Shown: in pieces, positions 31,439 to 37,562 of the stretch
Layout: the number at the start of each line of letters is the position of its first letter
Numbering within the stretch: the stretch's first letter is position 1
IMG/VR virus record: IMGVR_UViG_3300009537_001521
Location: 1-37,562 of that record
Direction: 5' to 3' (one strand)
Source: a virus
DNA length: 37,562 nucleotides
Notes under the pieces: generated by a model
Databases searched by the model: none
Seen by the model: only the letters and a program-made list of their open reading frames with translations
What the model was told of the DNA's origin: nothing
Translations under genes and position numbers: made by a program

Positions 31439-33325
31439 TTATTTTGGAGCAAATGGATTGACCGTGGCTTTTGATAAGTTTTTCTTATCCTCTTCGCGTT
31501 TTCTTTCCTCTTCAATCCTTTGGATTTGCTTATGAAACCTTGGATCTCCTTCGATTCTCTTGCGGAAATCAGGATCAGCCATCAGCTCTTTGTCCTTCCA
31601 GATTGGGTATCCGGTTTTTGCTGCTGCATTAAGAATCTTGTATTGGGCGGATGCAACTTTTATGGGATTAGCTCTCCTGTATGGTTGAGCCCTCGATTCT
31701 GCTGTGGTTCCCATTTCTCTAATAATTCGACCCGTTTGAATAAGGCCTTCAATTGGATTTCTTGCAGCCCTTTCAGGACCCTCAGTTTCGCCTCTTGGAT
31801 CATATTCCCAGTTTGGTTCAAGCCCCAGTGCATTTTTCTTGAGACCCGAAAAGGAATCAGTTTGATAATCAGCCTTGCTGACTACTTTGCCTTGGGAAGA
31901 GGATGGAATTCCTGAGCTATAGTCTATGGCTTTCCTCTTCTCTCTTTGTATGGATGTTTTACTTTCTCCTCCAAGTTCCTCATTGAAGCTCTTAGCGGTG
32001 TTGATCTTTCGGTCAATACTCAGTTTGGAATAGTCTTTGATCTGATCGTCGCTCATCTCTCCGATCTTGTCAGAGGATGGAAGCAGACTCGGGTCCTCCA
32101 TCCAGTTGCCTTCGAACAACTCTCCGGGAACGAATGCGCTACTCGCTAAGGTTAAAAGATCAAGGCCCTCCTTGACCAATTTGCTGCGCTCTTCGCGAAT
32201 GGTGTCCTCAGCAATTCCAGTCCTTCGAAGCGTTTCGTTTTCAGTGGCCTGACGCTTTTTGAGTTCAGCCATCTGTGCCTCGCCGGGGGCTTCTGCCCGT
32301 GCAATGCGCTCTTCTGTCGTGGTGATAGTATCTCCTTGCGCATCTCTGGCTTCTGCGGCCTTGCGCGTCGACTCCTCGATTCGGTCAAACGCATCTTTGT
32401 TCTCCAAGAGGTAATCATCAGACGCCTTCTGCCCAACCTTACTAATTCGCTGATTAATCGCTTCCAACCTCTTTTCTTTGGCGTCGCTCTCACTTGATGT
32501 TTTCTCTCCAGCCATCCTCTCCTTGGTCTGCGTATCGGTCTCCATCCCAATCCTGGCCTGAAGCTCCTCCCTGTTACCCCCCAAGCTAAGACCACGCTCA
32601 AGGGCCTTTTGTTGTGCCTTGCTCACGGCTTCCCCATAATCAGCAGGAGCGTTATCCCACTCATACCCTTGCGAACGCGCTCGACCAGCCCCTATCAAGC
32701 TGCTCTTGTCTAAATCCGCATAGAAGGCCTCCTGAGCCATTTTTCGGTAGTCGGTCTTCACCAACTCCCCCTTCTCGTCCACCTTGCCAAAGGCCCCGCT
32801 GGCGGTGCTTCGTTCACGAGCCGCTTGATCTTGTTCCTCAAAGGACATGCGAGACGCTGGTTGGCCGTTTCCCGCACTTCCCTGAGTCGCTGGTGACGTC
32901 GTAGCGCCTCCGGCGGCACTCGCCTCCCGCGCAAGATCATCTCGGTCTTTCTGTGTCCCCTGATTCGTCGCAGACATCCCCCCGGCATTCCCCGGATTGG
33001 TCGCAGGCGCTGCGGTAGCGCCAAAACCTTGTTGCCTCTTTTGATCTGCTTTATTCTCCGCAGCATTCAGATCCTTGTCAAAGTTGCTTCGCTTTAAGCC
33101 GACTAAGCGGGAAGGATCAACCTCGCCGCTCTCCAGTGACTTCAGCATGTCGAGGGCAAACGCCGCGCCCGCTCCTCCACGGTTGGCAGTGCGGAGCAAG
33201 GTCCGCTTCTTGTTTTCAATCAACCTTACCCTGTTGGCAGCATCCTGTTCGTCACGCGACACGACGTGAGGCTCCTTTCCGAGTTTCGATCCGCGTCCGC
33301 TTGAGTATAAAGGTGGGAGTGGCAT
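31439..33325 (-). CDS. Charged, partly disordered virion-region protein (628 aa)
   Basis: ATG 33325 has the context CACGACCATGCC. The N-terminal ~80 residues are basic; residues about 90-160 are rich in Gly, Ala, Thr and Gln (ATNPGNAGGMSATNQGTQ) and probably disordered. Residues about 220-390 are highly charged helices (ARDAQGDTITTTEERIARAE, LKKRQATENETLRR), and the end is again charged (RIEEERKREEDKKN). No family recognised. Position between the tail-type genes and the giant protein suggests a structural or ejection protein; scaffolding is a second possibility. Confidence 0.6.
   Translation of the reverse strand: MPLPPLYSSGRGSKLGKEPHVVSRDEQDAANRVRLIENKKRTLLRTANRGGAGAAFALDMLKSLESGEVDPSRLVGLKRSNFDKDLNAAENKADQKRQQGFGATAAPATNPGNAGGMSATNQGTQKDRDDLAREASAAGGATTSPATQGSAGNGQPASRMSFEEQDQAARERSTASGAFGKVDEKGELVKTDYRKMAQEAFYADLDKSSLIGAGRARSQGYEWDNAPADYGEAVSKAQQKALERGLSLGGNREELQARIGMETDTQTKERMAGEKTSSESDAKEKRLEAINQRISKVGQKASDDYLLENKDAFDRIEESTRKAAEARDAQGDTITTTEERIARAEAPGEAQMAELKKRQATENETLRRTGIAEDTIREERSKLVKEGLDLLTLASSAFVPGELFEGNWMEDPSLLPSSDKIGEMSDDQIKDYSKLSIDRKINTAKSFNEELGGESKTSIQREKRKAIDYSSGIPSSSQGKVVSKADYQTDSFSGLKKNALGLEPNWEYDPRGETEGPERAARNPIEGLIQTGRIIREMGTTAESRAQPYRRANPIKVASAQYKILNAAAKTGYPIWKDKELMADPDFRKRIEGDPRFHKQIQRIEEERKREEDKKNLSKATVNPFAPK
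33093..33107 (-). repeat. Degenerate copy of the dispersed palindrome
   Basis: TTTAAGCCGACTAAG on the plus strand, 12 of 15 matches to consensus, inside the 628-residue gene (read as LVGLK). It falls in the otherwise long gap between copies 14 and 15. It may be decayed or chance. Confidence 0.3.
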
Positions 33326-33334
33326 GGTCGTGGT

Positions 33335-34003
33335 TTATTGAAATTGGCGGGGCTTCCGCTTAAGGGACGAATCCATCCCCAAGGTGAAACGCTTCGGCCC
33401 GTGCGTCTGTCTCTCCGCCCCCTTGATGAACGCGTCAAACTTCTGCCAGCACACGTTCGCCCTGTCCTCGTCGCTAACGTATTCGTAGTTCACTGCCTGA
33501 ATGGCGCACTTCAGCGCACCCACGCTCTGGATGGGGATGACCGTCTCGTCAACCATCACAGGACTCTCCAGTTTGATCAGCGCGTAGTAAGGACCGCTTG
33601 AAGGAGACCAACCGAGCGGGCAGCGGTATTTGCGCTTCGACACCGTTTCCTCCCCCTCTTCTACCTCAACGGTCCCCATGTCCACAAACTCGCGGTCCCC
33701 CATATTCACCCCGTCCTTGTAGAGCGCCGTGTGGTCCACAATCGACCAACCACGGGAATCATTCCTGAAACCAATCGCCCCGTCGTAAACATCCTCATCA
33801 AAATAGACAAAATGCTGTTTCAAATCAGCATCTTCAATGAAATCCTCCTCGTCCAAAACCACTTCGCGCGTCGTGCCGGGCCAGCGCCCCATCTCATACA
33901 CCCGGTCAACCGCTTCTTGAATCGCCGCCTCAATACCAATCCCTGTAGTCGCAAGGTTTGCGAAGCGGGTCGCTGCATCCGAAAGTGTCATTGTGCGGGC
34001 CAT
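33335..34003 (-). CDS. Putative neck or tail-tube adaptor protein (222 aa)
   Basis: Starts at ATG 34003. The N-terminal helix pair (DAATRFANLATTGIGIEAAIQEAVDRVYEMGRWPG) is followed by a beta-rich middle (FVYFDEDVYDGAIGF, GWSIVDHTALYKDG) and a helical C-terminus (GALKCAIQAVNYEYVSDEDRANVCW). The arrangement of an N-terminal 'A...ri.e.grW' helix, a strand-rich centre and C-terminal 'A..a..Y' helices is like T7 gp11-type tail tubular or connector proteins, but identity is not detectable by eye. A palindrome copy lies 61 bases upstream of the start. Confidence 0.4.
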   Translation of the reverse strand: MARTMTLSDAATRFANLATTGIGIEAAIQEAVDRVYEMGRWPGTTREVVLDEEDFIEDADLKQHFVYFDEDVYDGAIGFRNDSRGWSIVDHTALYKDGVNMGDREFVDMGTVEVEEGEETVSKRKYRCPLGWSPSSGPYYALIKLESPVMVDETVIPIQSVGALKCAIQAVNYEYVSDEDRANVCWQKFDAFIKGAERQTHGPKRFTLGMDSSLKRKPRQFQ

Positions 34004-34064
34004 GGCTGTGTCGGGAGATTAGGAATTGTTTGGAATCTTTCAAGATCAGAATACACGAAGTTGT

Positions 34065-34079
34065 TTTAGCCGGGCTAAA
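34065..34079. repeat. Dispersed 15-bp palindrome, copy 15 (intergenic)
   Basis: TTTAGCCGGGCTAAA, perfect palindrome, in the gap between the stop at 34082 and the start at 34003. Its position 61 bases upstream of that start fits an operator. Confidence 0.92.
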
Positions 34080-34081
34080 GA

Positions 34082-34447
34082 TTACGCGGGCGCAACCGCC
34101 ACCACCACCTGTGAGCTGGCAATGGTGCTCTTCATGTAGACGGTAGCCGGGGACGCTGCGTTAAGACGTAGAAGAAGTGACTCCCCGGCATCTTCAAGCA
34201 GGAATGGGTAGGTGACACCATCTGTGCCGTAGTCGAGTCCGATCATCAATGGGTCCCCGGAGAGGAACTTGAAGAAAATTTGCTTAGGGATGGTGACGTC
34301 GCCCAAATCCACCGCCTCCTCCACGTTCACCACTTCAAGGGAGTCCGAGGAGAATGAGGCCTCGACGGCTGTACGCTGGACGGCTGATCCGGCGCTCAGG
34401 CCGCTATCGAGGTGGATGAGATTGATTTGTGTTTGGATGGTGCTCAT
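34082..34447 (-). CDS. Small beta-rich virion-region protein (121 aa)
   Basis: Starts at ATG 34447, 6 bases after the previous gene's stop. It has alternating hydrophobic and polar residues suggesting beta strands (SSDSLEVVNVEEAVDLGDV, MIGLDYGTDGVTYPFLL, ESLLLRLNAASPATVYMK), as in small phage head-decoration or tail-tip proteins. No family recognised. It is the last gene before a 78-bp gap holding a palindrome. Confidence 0.6.
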   Translation of the reverse strand: MSTIQTQINLIHLDSGLSAGSAVQRTAVEASFSSDSLEVVNVEEAVDLGDVTIPKQIFFKFLSGDPLMIGLDYGTDGVTYPFLLEDAGESLLLRLNAASPATVYMKSTIASSQVVVAVAPA

Positions 34448-34453
34448 GAGCGT

Positions 34454-34912
34454 TCAGGTGATGGAGGTGATGGAGGCTGTGACAAGAAGACCGCTAGTCT
34501 GGTCGGGTGGACCCGGAGACTGACATACCAGCGTGACTACCACGCCGCATGGCACTTCTGAGATGTCGATGACCATAGTGTTTCCGGTTCCGGATAAGGA
34601 ATTCTCAGCGACTTCGATGGTACTGCCAAAATCCAGATACGCCACGACGGCAACATACTGCGGAGAAGAAACGTTCACGTCAATATTGAGCGTAATCTGC
34701 GAGCCACAGGAAACCCCGAAAGAAATTTCACCCATGTATTCGTCGGAAGTTGCTGCGGCAAGTAGCGTCCACGGACCCTCGTCGGTAGTGATGACCGCTG
34801 TGTTTCCTGAAGCATACACGTCAGTAATCACGCCCTTGGTTCGGCGACCGTCGGTATAAAGGCAGCAATACATGGTGCCGTTGACATTGACTGGCGTGAT
34901 GAGGTGGGACAT
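34454..34912 (-). CDS. Beta-rich virion-region protein (152 aa)
   Basis: ATG 34912 overlaps the stop of the preceding fibre-like gene (TAATG), so expression is coupled. It is low in charge and rich in Val, Thr, Ser and Gly (GNTAVITTDEGPWTLLAAAT, SQITLNIDVNVSSPQYVAVV), indicating an immunoglobulin-like or other beta sandwich. A role in the virion surface or tail is inferred from its neighbours. No family recognised. Confidence 0.6.
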   Translation of the reverse strand: MSHLITPVNVNGTMYCCLYTDGRRTKGVITDVYASGNTAVITTDEGPWTLLAAATSDEYMGEISFGVSCGSQITLNIDVNVSSPQYVAVVAYLDFGSTIEVAENSLSGTGNTMVIDISEVPCGVVVTLVCQSPGPPDQTSGLLVTASITSIT

Positions 34913-36108
34913 TACGGGACGAGGGCTAGGATGGATTTTGTGGTTGGGATTCCACTGACACAGATGCTGACTTCAAGCCATTCAGTGCTCACGTTCACCC
35001 AGCTTGTGCCGTTAAATCGAAGCACGTCTCCTTCACTGGGGGTGGAGATTGTGACGTCAGTCAAATCGTCGAGATATTCAACGCCGCCACCCAAAGGGGG
35101 CTTCCAGTTCGGAACAGCGCCATTCACCGTGAGCACATCGTCTTCCGCTCCTATTCCGAGCACAACCCAATCAGCTCCATCCCAATACAGAATGTCTCCT
35201 GATACCGTCCCTTCCGGGAAAGGCTCCACTACTGGAATTTCCACCTCGGCTTCCACCGTGATGTCATCTCCCGAGGTTGACACCTTCACGCCAACAGGAG
35301 TGTAAGTGCCACCGTAAGAACCACTGCCTTGAATGCGCCTGAATTGAGCGGGATTGACCCCGGCTGAATAAACATCACCACGGAACTCATTCTCCGTTCC
35401 GATATTTTCTCCGGTCCACGGTGTTGCCTCGTCTGTCCCCAAGGGATCATGGAAGATGTTTCCTCCAATATGAAGAGGGGCGTAAACAACTCCTTCTCCC
35501 CCACTGCTGAAGACTCCCAAGGTGTAGTAGTAAACCCCAGATGTGCCGGGATCTACGGCGGGAGTCGCGTCCGCTGGCAGCGATGCGTCAGCCACAATGG
35601 TCGCACCGTCTGGTATTCCCTGCTCGTCCGTGGACACGCGGCAATACACCTTCCAGCCAGCAATCGCAACACCAATGGTGGTTTTAGGACAAGGCGTCTC
35701 CAATACAAGTTGCCCATCAGACAACGATGACACCACTCCCTCTTCGACGGTCCAAGTATTATCGGAATTCTGACTGACATCGAAAGGCAGCAATCTTTGT
35801 TCCTCTTCAAATGGAGGAATGTCTACCCGCTTGGGCACCGGGTCAGGCTTTGGCGGTGCGGGCAGCAGGGTTTGGGTGCGCTGCAAAATCTCCTGTTGCC
35901 GACGGGGGCTGGTGACGCTCACCCCACGGCGCTCACTGGAATCACGTCGTTCGTTTGTCGCTTCGATTCTATTCTGGCGCTCACGATCCATGCGACCACG
36001 AGCTCCTTCCGGACTCTTCGACTCCCCGCCTCCCTCAAGCGCCTTGATACGATCCTCCATCTGGCCCACCAGCTTGGCAAGATCCACGAAGTCTGAATTA
36101 CGTCCCAT
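34912..36108 (-). CDS. Tail-fibre-like virion protein (398 aa)
   Basis: The start is taken as ATG 36108 (MGRNSDFVDLAKLVGQMEDR), 5 bases after the previous stop; a TTG at 36159 is rejected. Residues 1-25 are a coiled-coil-like helix, then a charged linker (about 30-95), then beta-rich domains with glycine- and tyrosine-rich stretches (SGVYYYTLGVFSSGG). The C-terminal ~110 residues hold two short motifs of the type GD(I/V)L..(N/D)G..WV (GDILYWDGADWVVLG, GDVLRFNGTSWVNVS) and NGAVPNWKPP, which are characteristic of phage tail-fibre shafts. It is likely a receptor-facing fibre or fibre-attachment protein. Confidence 0.6.
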   Translation of the reverse strand: MGRNSDFVDLAKLVGQMEDRIKALEGGGESKSPEGARGRMDRERQNRIEATNERRDSSERRGVSVTSPRRQQEILQRTQTLLPAPPKPDPVPKRVDIPPFEEEQRLLPFDVSQNSDNTWTVEEGVVSSLSDGQLVLETPCPKTTIGVAIAGWKVYCRVSTDEQGIPDGATIVADASLPADATPAVDPGTSGVYYYTLGVFSSGGEGVVYAPLHIGGNIFHDPLGTDEATPWTGENIGTENEFRGDVYSAGVNPAQFRRIQGSGSYGGTYTPVGVKVSTSGDDITVEAEVEIPVVEPFPEGTVSGDILYWDGADWVVLGIGAEDDVLTVNGAVPNWKPPLGGGVEYLDDLTDVTISTPSEGDVLRFNGTSWVNVSTEWLEVSICVSGIPTTKSILALVP

Positions 36109-36113
36109 GAGGT

Positions 36114-37385
36114 TTAGGCGAGAGAGGTTGCGTCGAATACCACGGCGGTGATTTGGCAATAGTCCCAGCGATAGCGTCGAACGTCCATGTCCATTAGGAA
36201 GAGGCCGGTGGTCGGGATGGTTTTGTGGGTGCCCGGAACTGCGGGTAGGCTGGTGGGACTTACCGTCCCGTAGGCGGTGCCTTCGGTGTTCTTAATCGCA
36301 TCAATGGAACCCACCAACGAATTGAACATGCTCATGTAGGCCGTGGCCGCGACAGCCTGCGAGCGCGAGGTGGCACTTCCCACAGATGGTGAGGTAAAGA
36401 TGATGGGTCCGTGAATACATGGAGGCACCTGCACGCTGCCATTGGAAAGGCTTACCCCGAAGTTGTCCGACGTTCCCTTATCCCAGCCTTGTGAGGTGAG
36501 CCCCTCCGCCGCGCTGGCGGAGCCCTCCAGACTGATCTGGACATTGCTCGTCACGCTGATCGACTGGGAGGTAGAGGTGATGGTGTTACTCTCGGGATGG
36601 AAGACGGGCCAAATACTCACGGAGGACCCGGCGAGAGTGGCAAGCTTGGCCAGAATGGCGGCCTCCGTCACGGGATTTGGCAGGAAGAACTCATAGCGGG
36701 TGCCGTAGAGATTGCCGGTAGCCAAGTCGCGGAACGTGAGCTGAATCTCCGGTGAGATGGCTGCTGAAGAATTGGCCGAATCACTGGCACTCTTCGAAAG
36801 GTTTATGGAAGTTCCAACTACCCATTTGTAGAACGAGTAATCCTGCGTCCCGATGGACGATTGAGAGTTCCAAACAATAGTGACAGCGGTGAGCTCGCGC
36901 GGCAGGTCCCCCAGATTCACTCGTGTCGGAAAGGACAACACAAAGGCGTCCAGCGTCTCTGTAGGCACCGTCTCCTTCTCTTTGAGGCTCATCCCCCAAT
37001 AAACCTTCTTGAAGCTCGTGAGCGACTCGCTGAAATCAGTGGGAGGAGCCACATACTGCTGGGTGCGCTGGACCTGTGCCTGAAGGTCATCGTTCCATTC
37101 ACTCTCCGTCACCACCTTGCCCGGCAACTTGGTAAAGAGCCAGTAGAGGTCAGCGCTGCCTTTCACCGACTGGATGTCAACCAACGTGTAGTCCTTGAAC
37201 CTCGCCGTGTCCGAGGCATTGAGACCAATCTCTGTGATGGACGTCCCCCACGGTTTGGCGGGCCACTTGTTTGCAACGTGCGTAGGCATCAATACCTGCA
37301 CCATGTGAATACCCGACTGATCCAGCGGATCGATTGGCTCGACAATGCGCGGGAGGTTGTGCGGTGGTTCCGGTAGGGCTGCCAT
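36114..37385 (-). CDS. Virion-associated protein of unknown family (423 aa)
   Basis: Starts at ATG 37385 (AGAAGCCATGG). It is a mixed alpha/beta protein with many Ser and Thr residues, particularly around 200-300 (SESNTITSTSQSISVTSNV), which suggests a surface-exposed beta structure. The N-terminus (PPHNLPRIVEPIDPLDQSG, QVLMPTHVANKWPAKPWG) and the motif YWLFTKLPGKVVTES look like structural phage proteins that cover the tail or baseplate. No family recognised. A TATAAG at 37391-37396 with TTGCAA 16 bp further upstream could be a promoter almost touching the start, but this is weak. Confidence 0.55.
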   Translation of the reverse strand: MAALPEPPHNLPRIVEPIDPLDQSGIHMVQVLMPTHVANKWPAKPWGTSITEIGLNASDTARFKDYTLVDIQSVKGSADLYWLFTKLPGKVVTESEWNDDLQAQVQRTQQYVAPPTDFSESLTSFKKVYWGMSLKEKETVPTETLDAFVLSFPTRVNLGDLPRELTAVTIVWNSQSSIGTQDYSFYKWVVGTSINLSKSASDSANSSAAISPEIQLTFRDLATGNLYGTRYEFFLPNPVTEAAILAKLATLAGSSVSIWPVFHPESNTITSTSQSISVTSNVQISLEGSASAAEGLTSQGWDKGTSDNFGVSLSNGSVQVPPCIHGPIIFTSPSVGSATSRSQAVAATAYMSMFNSLVGSIDAIKNTEGTAYGTVSPTSLPAVPGTHKTIPTTGLFLMDMDVRRYRWDYCQITAVVFDATSLA

Positions 37386-37429
37386 GGCTTCTTATACTTC
37401 GATGTTGATTATTTGCAATGACCAAGAGT

Positions 37430-37444
37430 TTTAGCCGGGCTAAA
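37430..37444. repeat. Dispersed 15-bp palindrome, copy 16 (intergenic)
   Basis: TTTAGCCGGGCTAAA, identical to copy 15, in the 68-bp gap between the partial gene at 37454 and the start at 37385. It lies 44 bases upstream of that ATG. Confidence 0.92.
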
Positions 37445-37453
37445 TAAAACAAA

Positions 37454-37562
37454 TCACGCCTCGTTGACCGACAACCCACCGGACGCCGCCACCTTGTAGG
37501 CTTTCACGGCGCGAGGCTGGATCTTGTAGGGCGGGCGGCGGGCGGCGAGCAGGCGGTTCTTG
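37454..37562 (-). CDS. C-terminal end of an unidentified protein (partial)
   Basis: The last 35 residues of a minus-strand gene that enters from the right edge; its TGA is at 37454-37456. The tail is basic (LLAARRPPYKIQPRAVKAYK) and ends GGLSVNEA. Too short to identify. It probably belongs to the virion block, and its end is separated from the next gene by a gap with a palindrome. Confidence 0.6.
   Translation of the reverse strand, partial: KNRLLAARRPPYKIQPRAVKAYKVAASGGLSVNEA

Noticed and set aside
36109-36159. TTG start at 36159 for the tail-fibre-like gene
   Set aside because: It would overlap the preceding gene by 46 bases, while ATG 36108 follows that gene's stop by 5 bases and has normal spacing.
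1-37562. CRISPR arrays, insertion sequences, integrase or attachment sites
   Set aside because: No regularly spaced direct repeats, transposase, integrase or terminal duplication was seen in the window.

Overview
The window is a piece of a tailed double-stranded DNA bacteriophage (or a prophage of one). It is almost entirely coding, with genes that touch or overlap by 1-4 bases, two long convergent gene blocks, replication genes on one strand and virion genes on the other. The host cannot be named from the sequence. Translation starts carry little or no Shine-Dalgarno signal. Most start codons are instead preceded by an A/C-rich leader ending in CC or ACC, which suggests a host with weak Shine-Dalgarno dependence.

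Left block, plus strand, 1-12684: early and replication genes. These include a small CxC zinc-ribbon protein, an OB-fold single-strand DNA-binding-like protein, three HNH-type nuclease genes, a DUF932-family protein, a 384-residue protein with a helix-turn-helix/ParB-like region, a TOPRIM primase-RecA helicase, a MazG-like nucleotide pyrophosphohydrolase, and many small uncharacterised phage proteins in ATGA-coupled strings. The only long gap (994-1669) has no credible gene and is dense in hairpins; it is a candidate structured RNA. One small gene (10658-10816) is interrupted by an in-frame TGA, and the MazG-like gene has a suspicious tail.

Right block, minus strand, 37562-12701: virion genes. 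Transcription runs leftward through a partial gene, a 423-residue virion-like protein, a tail-fibre-like protein, two beta-rich small proteins, a neck/tail-tube-like protein, two helical charged proteins, and a single 17.4-kb gene for a 5788-residue protein. That giant protein carries an HExxH zincin, an NlpC/P60-type peptidoglycan hydrolase (TIGR02594-like), hydrophobic helices at both ends and long helical stretches. It looks like a giant polyvalent or internal virion protein ejected with the DNA, so the phage is probably podovirus-like; that last step is inference.

The most striking feature is a dispersed 15-bp palindrome, consensus TTTAGYC-N-GRCTAAA. There are 16 copies with at most one mismatch, plus two weaker ones, spread over the whole window at roughly 0.2-4 kb intervals. 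Some copies sit 2-3 bases upstream of start codons, one sits exactly between the convergent blocks, and at least eight lie inside genes in three different reading frames, so the DNA word itself appears to be conserved. This resembles the stoperator networks of some temperate phages or a distributed parS-like array, but the word and its binding protein are not ones I recognise. The protein at 4438-5592, with two copies just upstream, is the best local candidate for the binding protein.
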